Assembly (NCBI GenBank): GCA_020024675.1
Contig: JAHHTM010000022.1
Coordinates: 1-10,906, forward strand
Source of the DNA: Muricomes sp.
Lineage (GTDB): Bacteria; Bacillota; Clostridia; Lachnospirales; Lachnospiraceae
DNA length: 10,906 nucleotides
Reading direction: 5' to 3'
This document shows, piece by piece, positions 6,908-10,906 of the stretch. Every line of letters starts with the position of its first letter. Within the stretch, counting starts at the first letter, position 1. Under the pieces are notes generated by a model, which saw only the letters and a list, made by a program, of their open reading frames with translations, had not been told where the DNA came from and did not search any database. A program made the position numbers and the translations under genes.

Positions 6908-7717
6908 CTACAGTAAAACTGCCAGATAATATATGATCGGTGCTGTAAAGATCACACTGTCAAAACGGTCAAGGATTCCACCATGTCCCGGAATAAATTT
7001 TCCATAATCTTTGATGTCATGAAAACGCTTAATTGCTGAAGCCGCCAAATCTCCCACCTGAGAAATTGCTCCTCCTGCTGCTCCAATCACTGCATATCTT
7101 AAAACATCTACTCCTGCATTACCAAAATGGTTAATTGCAAGTGCATACAAAACAGCTATCAGTGCAGCACCTGCAACACCACCAATTCCACCTTCTACTG
7201 ATTTTTTAGGGCTCAATTTTGGTGCCATCTTATGTTTTCCTAATAACATACCCACACAATATGCGCATGTATCACATCCCCATGAACAGATAAACACAAG
7301 CCATACTGTAAATATTCCTGCTGGAAGAAGTCTTGTTCTGTAAATGTAAGAAAGCATCACTGCCACATAAAACAAGCCAAAGAACGCAACAAAAATCTGC
7401 TCTGTTCTGTACTTAGGGTAACCAAACACCATGATTGCCATCATAGCGATCATAAAAGCCATAAATAGCAGCATAAACCAGTCAATTCCTTCCGGCAAAG
7501 ATGATTTTGCATATAAAAGTCCATAATATGCTACTGCAAATAAATATCCACAGATTCCAGGTGCCTTTGTGTGAATGTCAAAAATCTTATACAATTCATT
7601 CATACCTATAATACTTATGATAAATAATGTAGCAAATAATACTCCTCCACCACTGATCAGAGTAAAAAGTGCAATCAACACTAAAACAATCCCACTAAGC
7701 AGACGTGTTTTAAACAT
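6908..7717 (-). CDS. cdsA: Phosphatidate cytidylyltransferase (CDP-diglyceride synthase)
   Basis: This membrane enzyme makes CDP-diacylglycerol from phosphatidate and CTP, the branch point for phospholipid head groups. The 269-aa protein is almost entirely hydrophobic with about eight membrane segments. The C-terminal signature is complete: SAIKRFHDIKDYGKFIPGHG and the following GILDRFD (residues 227-253), with the paired Asp residues that bind metal. The start is well fixed: AAGGAGG lies inside the last codons of uppS and ends 7 bases before ATG, and the gap to the uppS stop is one base. This arrangement couples the two genes in translation. Confidence 0.97.
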   Translation of the reverse strand: MFKTRLLSGIVLVLIALFTLISGGGVLFATLFIISIIGMNELYKIFDIHTKAPGICGYLFAVAYYGLLYAKSSLPEGIDWFMLLFMAFMIAMMAIMVFGYPKYRTEQIFVAFFGLFYVAVMLSYIYRTRLLPAGIFTVWLVFICSWGCDTCAYCVGMLLGKHKMAPKLSPKKSVEGGIGGVAGAALIAVLYALAINHFGNAGVDVLRYAVIGAAGGAISQVGDLAASAIKRFHDIKDYGKFIPGHGGILDRFDSVIFTAPIIYYLAVLL

Positions 7718-7718
7718 G

Positions 7719-8426
7719 TTATTCCTCCTTTACGCCACCAAAGCGACGCTCTCTTTTATTGTATTTTTCAATAGCTTTTATAAGCTCTTCTTTTGTGAAA
7801 TCCGGCCAGAGTACATCTGTGAAATAAAATTCCGTATATGCAAGCTGCCAAAGCAGGTAATTAGACAAACGAATTTCCCCACTTGTACGAATCAACAGAT
7901 CCGGATCCGGGATTCCATGTGTATCGAGATAAGTTTCATACAGTTTTTCATTGATGTCATCAACATTCACTTTTCCATCAACACAGTCTTGTGTCATTTT
8001 TTTCATGGCACGAATCATCTCATCTCTGCTTCCATAATTAAGAGCAATCGTAAAATTAAGACCTTGATTATTTACTGTGGCTGATTCTAGCTCTGCTATT
8101 CTTCTCTTGATATCATCATCCAGTACGGTTTTATCTCCAATAACACGAATCTTCATATCATTTTTTGCTGCTGTTTTAAGGCATGACTTCATATAGTTTC
8201 GAAGAAGTGTCATAAGTGCATCTACTTCGCTTTTCGGACGATTCCAGTTTTCTGTAGAAAACGCATAAACCGTAAGATATTTTATTCCCAGTCTCCACGA
8301 TTCTTCACAGATTTTTTCCACATTTTTACTGCCTTGTGCATGCCCGTAATTTCTCGGCATCCCTTTTTTCTTTGCCCATCTTCCATTGCCATCCAGTATG
8401 ATTGCCACATGCTGTGGTACATTCAT
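7719..8426 (-). CDS. uppS: Isoprenyl transferase (undecaprenyl diphosphate synthase)
   Basis: A cytosolic cis-prenyltransferase that adds isopentenyl units to farnesyl diphosphate, giving the C55 carrier for peptidoglycan and other wall polymers. From the chosen start it is 235 aa. Seen: catalytic Asp12 in LDGNGRWAKKKG, the YAFSTENW segment (55-62), ALNYGSRDE (128-136), IRTSGEIRLSN (179-189) and EFYFTDVLWPDF. The ATG at 8426 is chosen because AGGAGG (8435-8440) lies 8 bases upstream; an ATG two codons earlier (8432) would leave only 2 bases. It is first in uppS-cdsA-dxr-rseP. The leader carries an inverted repeat and possibly a weak promoter (TTGCAC 8477-8482, 16 bases, TAAGAT 8455-8460). A terminator separates it from frr, which is often co-transcribed with uppS. 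Confidence 0.96.
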   Translation of the reverse strand: MNVPQHVAIILDGNGRWAKKKGMPRNYGHAQGSKNVEKICEESWRLGIKYLTVYAFSTENWNRPKSEVDALMTLLRNYMKSCLKTAAKNDMKIRVIGDKTVLDDDIKRRIAELESATVNNQGLNFTIALNYGSRDEMIRAMKKMTQDCVDGKVNVDDINEKLYETYLDTHGIPDPDLLIRTSGEIRLSNYLLWQLAYTEFYFTDVLWPDFTKEELIKAIEKYNKRERRFGGVKEE

Positions 8427-8443
8427 AATCATTTCCTCCTGTC

Positions 8444-8467
8444 ACAGTATTTTTATCTTAATACTGT
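8444..8467. repeat. Perfect inverted repeat in the uppS leader, next to the ribosome site
   Basis: ACAGTATT (8460-8467 read on the minus strand) and AATACTGT are 8-base complements around an 8-base loop. The repeat sits 3 bases upstream of the uppS AGGAGG and covers the possible -10. It could be an RNA hairpin or an operator. On the plus strand it is followed by six Ts, but no plus-strand gene lies upstream that would need a terminator. The function is unknown. Confidence 0.55.
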
Positions 8468-8480
8468 TTTTTGAAAGTGC

Positions 8481-8512
8481 AAAAGAGAGGCTGTACATCT
8501 ACGAGCCTCTCT
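8481..8512 (-). terminator. Intrinsic terminator after frr
   Basis: On the minus strand, AGAGAGGCT (8504-8512) pairs with AGCCTCTCT (8484-8492) over 9 bases. Beyond a bulged C, GTA and TAC add three pairs, closing on a GATG tetraloop. TTTT (8484-8481) follows. The short T-run suggests partial termination. It lies 19 bases after the frr stop and separates pyrH-frr from uppS onward. Confidence 0.8.
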
Positions 8513-8531
8513 CATATTTCTGGTCACTTCA

Positions 8532-9083
8532 CTATACTGTAAGAACCTCTTTAGATTTAGCTTCGACTGCTTTGTCAACAACTTCGATCTTTTTATCTGT
8601 GATCTTTTGAAGTTCTTCTTCTAAATCTTTGATAGCATCTTCTGAAACTTCTGTTCCTTTGAGTTTTTTAAATGCATCATTTCCATCACGACGAACGTTA
8701 CGGATAGCAATTTTTGCTGCCTCGCCTTTTTTCTTAACATCTTTTACAAGTTCTTTTCTTCTTTCTTCTGTAAGTTCTGGGAAAATAAGCCTTACACTAG
8801 TTCCGTCATTTGTAGGATTAATTCCAATGTCAGACATGTTAATTGCTTTTTCGATTTCTTTTAACATGCTTTTTTCCCATGGCTGAATCTGAATCATACG
8901 AGCTTCCGGTACTGAAATATTGGCTGCCTGCTGAAGTGGTGTAGGCATACCATAGTAATCTACTGTAATTTTATCAAGAACATGTGGATTTGCACGACCT
9001 GCTCTGATCGCAGCAAGTTCACTTTCTAAATTTGCAATGGTCTTGTCCATCTTATCTGCATATACTATTACTCTTTCATCCAT
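8532..9083 (-). CDS. frr: Ribosome recycling factor
   Basis: RRF works with EF-G to split post-termination ribosomes in the cytoplasm. The 183-aa length is about two residues short of the usual 185. Seen: the N-terminal helix (MDKTIANLESELAAIRAGRA, 12-31), then NPHVLDKITVDYYGMPTPLQ (32-51), domain II with QIQPWEKSM, GTSVRLIFPELTEERRKELV, and the long C-terminal helix ending in LEEELQKITDKKI. AGGAGG overlaps the pyrH stop codon and lies 10 bases before the ATG. The 14-base spacing to pyrH shows co-transcription. Identification is certain. Confidence 0.98.
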   Translation of the reverse strand: MDERVIVYADKMDKTIANLESELAAIRAGRANPHVLDKITVDYYGMPTPLQQAANISVPEARMIQIQPWEKSMLKEIEKAINMSDIGINPTNDGTSVRLIFPELTEERRKELVKDVKKKGEAAKIAIRNVRRDGNDAFKKLKGTEVSEDAIKDLEEELQKITDKKIEVVDKAVEAKSKEVLTV

Positions 9084-9097
9084 GTTGTCATATCCTC

Positions 9098-9793
9098 CTA
9101 TACTGTTACTTTTGTCCCTGTAAATGTTCCAAACATTGTCTCTACAATGCTGTTTTCTTCATTTAATCCAAACACCAACATTGGCATTTTATTTTCCATG
9201 CAAAGAATAGATGCAGTAAGATCTACTGCTGCAAGTTTCTGATCTATTACTTCCTGGATAGAAATTTCTGCATATTTTTTTGCTTCTGGATTTACCTTTG
9301 GATCACTATCATAAATACCATCAATTGCTTTTGCAAGAAGCATCGCATCTGCTTCAATCTCAATTGCGCGAAGTACTGCTCCTGTATCTGTAGAAAAATA
9401 TGGATGTCCTGTACCACCTGCAAAGAAAATAACTTTTCCTTCTTCTAATGATGCAACGGCTGCATCCTTAGAAAACAGTGAAGTAAATGCTCCACAAACA
9501 AATGGTGTAAAAATCTCTGTTTTCATGCCTACATGTCTGAAAATATCAGATACATATATACAGTTCATAACTGTAGCAAGCATACCAATCTGATCTGCTT
9601 TTGTACGATCGATCGTCTCACTTGTGCGTCCTCTCCAGAAGTTTCCACCTCCTGTAACAATCGCAACCTGTACACCGTCATCGACCAGCTTTTTCACCTG
9701 TTGTGCTACGCCGATACATGTAGCTTCGTCAAAACCTGTTTTTTTATCTCCTGCAAGTGCCTCTCCACTCAGCTTTAATAATACTCTTTTCAT
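9098..9793 (-). CDS. pyrH: UMP kinase
   Basis: A hexameric bacterial UMP kinase of the amino-acid-kinase fold, unrelated to eukaryotic UMP/CMP kinase. It phosphorylates UMP to UDP with ATP in pyrimidine nucleotide synthesis. The length is 231 aa, near the usual 235-240. Seen: KLSGEALAG (7-15), the GGGNFWRGR loop (48-56), DQIGMLATVMN (68-78), GTGHPYFSTDT (127-137) for UMP and phosphate binding, and DGIYDSDPK (158-166) in the ATP site. AAGGAG lies 9 bases before ATG. It is first in pyrH-frr, with its own strong promoter. rpsB and tsf, which often precede it, are absent; a divergent deacetylase gene is there instead. Confidence 0.98.
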   Translation of the reverse strand: MKRVLLKLSGEALAGDKKTGFDEATCIGVAQQVKKLVDDGVQVAIVTGGGNFWRGRTSETIDRTKADQIGMLATVMNCIYVSDIFRHVGMKTEIFTPFVCGAFTSLFSKDAAVASLEEGKVIFFAGGTGHPYFSTDTGAVLRAIEIEADAMLLAKAIDGIYDSDPKVNPEAKKYAEISIQEVIDQKLAAVDLTASILCMENKMPMLVFGLNEENSIVETMFGTFTGTKVTV

Positions 9794-9835
9794 ATGTCCT
9801 GACTCCTTAATTTTGTCTTATATTACTTAAATTGA

Positions 9836-9864
9836 AGTATACCATATCTTGAATGATTTGTCAT
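9836..9864 (-). promoter_or_regulatory. SigA-type promoter of pyrH-frr with extended -10
   Basis: On the minus strand: -35 ATGACA (9859-9864, 5/6), a 17-base spacer and -10 TATACT (9836-9841, 5/6), with TG one base before the -10. It lies 42 bases upstream of the pyrH start and is the best promoter match in the window. Confidence 0.8.
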
Positions 9865-10049
9865 GCACATATAGTTTATCTTATTCAAATTCTTACACAT
9901 ATTTCTAATTACCAAAAAATAAGACGCATACAACTTTATTCTCTGTCTTCGAATACAATATTTGGATTTTTCTGTTTATTACAATAAGTTCGTGAATCAG
10001 TCTGTGCTTATTCGCATAAGATTTATAAAAACATTTTTTTGGTGATGCT
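9865..10049. other. Divergent intergenic region between pyrH and the deacetylase gene
   Basis: An AT-rich stretch that should hold the promoter of the plus-strand deacetylase. I could not find a convincing SigA, SigE or SigG pair by eye. A small perfect hairpin CTTAT-TCGC-ATAAG lies at 10007-10020, about 30 bases before the ATG. GGTGA (10041-10045) is the likely ribosome site. A 72-codon minus-strand reading frame across this region is judged spurious. Confidence 0.5.
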
Positions 10050-10906
10050 ATGAAACTTTTGCCAAACTCTCTGAAAAGGATCAAAAATCTTAAGAGTAAT
10101 CTCTGTCTTCTTTTCCTTCTCATCGGTGCTTTTTTTGCCGGAACAATTATTGCAATGATTCAGGGACAGGTTACAAACTTTGTAAACACTTCTGCTTCTT
10201 CAGACACACTATTCCTTTCTGATGAAAACTGGGGGCTAAGTTTTCAGGAAGATGGTAAAACACCTATTGGCAATGCTTCAAAAGAAGAATTAAAAAAATG
10301 CAATACTTATTACGCAGGTGATTCGGAAGATAAAACGATTTATCTTACATTTGATGCAGGGTATGAAAATGGAAATCTTCCAAAAATACTTGACACTTTA
10401 AAAAAACATAATACCCCAGCCACTTTTTTTGTGGTCGGTACATTTGTCGCCTCACAACCAGATTTAGTAAAGCGAATGGTCGATGAGGGGCATGCAGTCG
10501 GTAATCACACTTGGAGTCATCCAGATATGTCTAAAATAGCCTCTAAAGAGGACTTTGTCAAAGAACTAGGAGATGTGGAAGAAGAATTCACATCCGTCAC
10601 CGGTGCAAAAATGAAAAAATATTACCGTCCACCTCAAGGAAAATACAGTGTAGAAAATCTTCAGATGGCAAAAGACCTTGGATATCACACCTTCTTCTGG
10701 AGTCTGGCATATGTAGATTGGCAACAAGATAATCAGCCATCCAGAGAAGAAGCTTTAAATAAACTTACAAGTCGAATTCATCCGGGAGCAGTTGTTCTTC
10801 TTCATACAACATCTAGCACAAATGCTGAAATTTTAGATGAACTGATCACAAAATGGGAAGATATGGGATATACAATCAAACCTCTTGATCATCTTATCCA
10901 TAATTC
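10050..10906 (+). CDS. Polysaccharide deacetylase of PdaA type (NodB domain), 3' end cut by window
   Basis: A de-N-acetylase of carbohydrate esterase family 4. The start ATG at 10050 is preceded by GGTGA; 285 codons are visible. A basic N-terminus is followed by one hydrophobic segment (about 18-38, CLLFLLIGAFFAGTIIAMI), a membrane anchor or uncleaved signal. The NodB domain runs from about residue 95. Seen: TFDAGYENG (100-108), with the base Asp102 kept but the usual second Asp/Asn replaced by Ala103; metal ligands His153 and His157 in NHTWSHPDM; YYRPPQGKYS (191-200); and VVLLHTTS with His252. TFD-x-GYENG and the rest resemble Bacillus PdaA, which acts in making the muramic-delta-lactam of spore cortex. 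That role fits the SleC-like gene in the same window but is inference. A vegetative peptidoglycan deacetylase is the alternative. Confidence 0.9.
   Translation, partial: MKLLPNSLKRIKNLKSNLCLLFLLIGAFFAGTIIAMIQGQVTNFVNTSASSDTLFLSDENWGLSFQEDGKTPIGNASKEELKKCNTYYAGDSEDKTIYLTFDAGYENGNLPKILDTLKKHNTPATFFVVGTFVASQPDLVKRMVDEGHAVGNHTWSHPDMSKIASKEDFVKELGDVEEEFTSVTGAKMKKYYRPPQGKYSVENLQMAKDLGYHTFFWSLAYVDWQQDNQPSREEALNKLTSRIHPGAVVLLHTTSSTNAEILDELITKWEDMGYTIKPLDHLIHN

Noticed and set aside
7575..8084. 169-codon plus-strand reading frame
   Set aside because: It lies antisense to cdsA and uppS, both of which have full family motifs. The translation shows no domain.
8444..8472. Plus-strand terminator (stem followed by six Ts)
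   Set aside because: No plus-strand gene lies upstream, and the stem has only two GC pairs. Listed instead as an inverted repeat of unknown role.
10007..10020. Small hairpin CTTAT-TCGC-ATAAG upstream of the deacetylase
   Set aside because: Only five AT-rich pairs and no T-run or promoter alignment; likely chance, so it is only mentioned in the intergenic entry.
9905..10123. 72-codon minus-strand reading frame in the pyrH/deacetylase gap
   Set aside because: It overlaps the first 74 bases of the well-supported plus-strand deacetylase. Its composition is that of reverse-read AT-rich DNA, and it has no recognisable motif.
1..10906. CRISPR array, tRNA, rRNA, transposase, phage or attachment site
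   Set aside because: Looked for on both strands; no regularly spaced repeats, RNA gene structure or mobile-element protein was found.

Overview
The window (10,906 bases, AT-rich) looks like chromosomal DNA of a Gram-positive anaerobe of class Clostridia. The family is probably Lachnospiraceae, judging by the low GC, the strong AGGAGG-type ribosome sites, the gene neighbourhoods and a SleC-type protein. That placement is inference from protein and operon style; no rRNA is present to confirm it. Almost everything is on the minus strand, so the regions below follow the direction of transcription, from right to left.

Right edge: a membrane-anchored polysaccharide deacetylase of the PdaA type is on the plus strand and is cut by the window end. 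It is divergent from pyrH-frr (UMP kinase, ribosome recycling factor), which has a very good extended -10 promoter. A hairpin terminator follows frr. Next comes the tight cluster uppS-cdsA-dxr-rseP (undecaprenyl-PP synthase, CDP-diacylglycerol synthase, DXP reductoisomerase, site-2 protease), which makes isoprenoid and phospholipid precursors for the envelope. It ends at a strong intrinsic terminator.

Middle: a 417-aa SleC-like (spore cortex lytic type) protein has a SpoIID-like domain and a C-terminal peptidoglycan-binding domain. Its start codon touches the U-tract of the rseP terminator, and its only ribosome site lies inside the terminator stem.

Left: a LysR-family regulator, 25 bases ahead of hemA, heads a tetrapyrrole operon. 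The order is lysR, hemA (glutamyl-tRNA reductase), a SirC/Met8-type precorrin-2 dehydrogenase, and hemC (hydroxymethylbilane synthase, cut by the left window edge). Overlapping genes indicate translational coupling. The precorrin-2 dehydrogenase points toward sirohaem or corrinoids as the end product.

Most of the window is ordinary housekeeping DNA. I found no mobile element, CRISPR array, tRNA or rRNA, and no obviously new system. The best leads are regulatory: the terminator that swallows the sleC ribosome site, the hairpins between frr and uppS, and the layout upstream of lysR. There are also two active-site substitutions, in the PdaA-like and SirC-like proteins.
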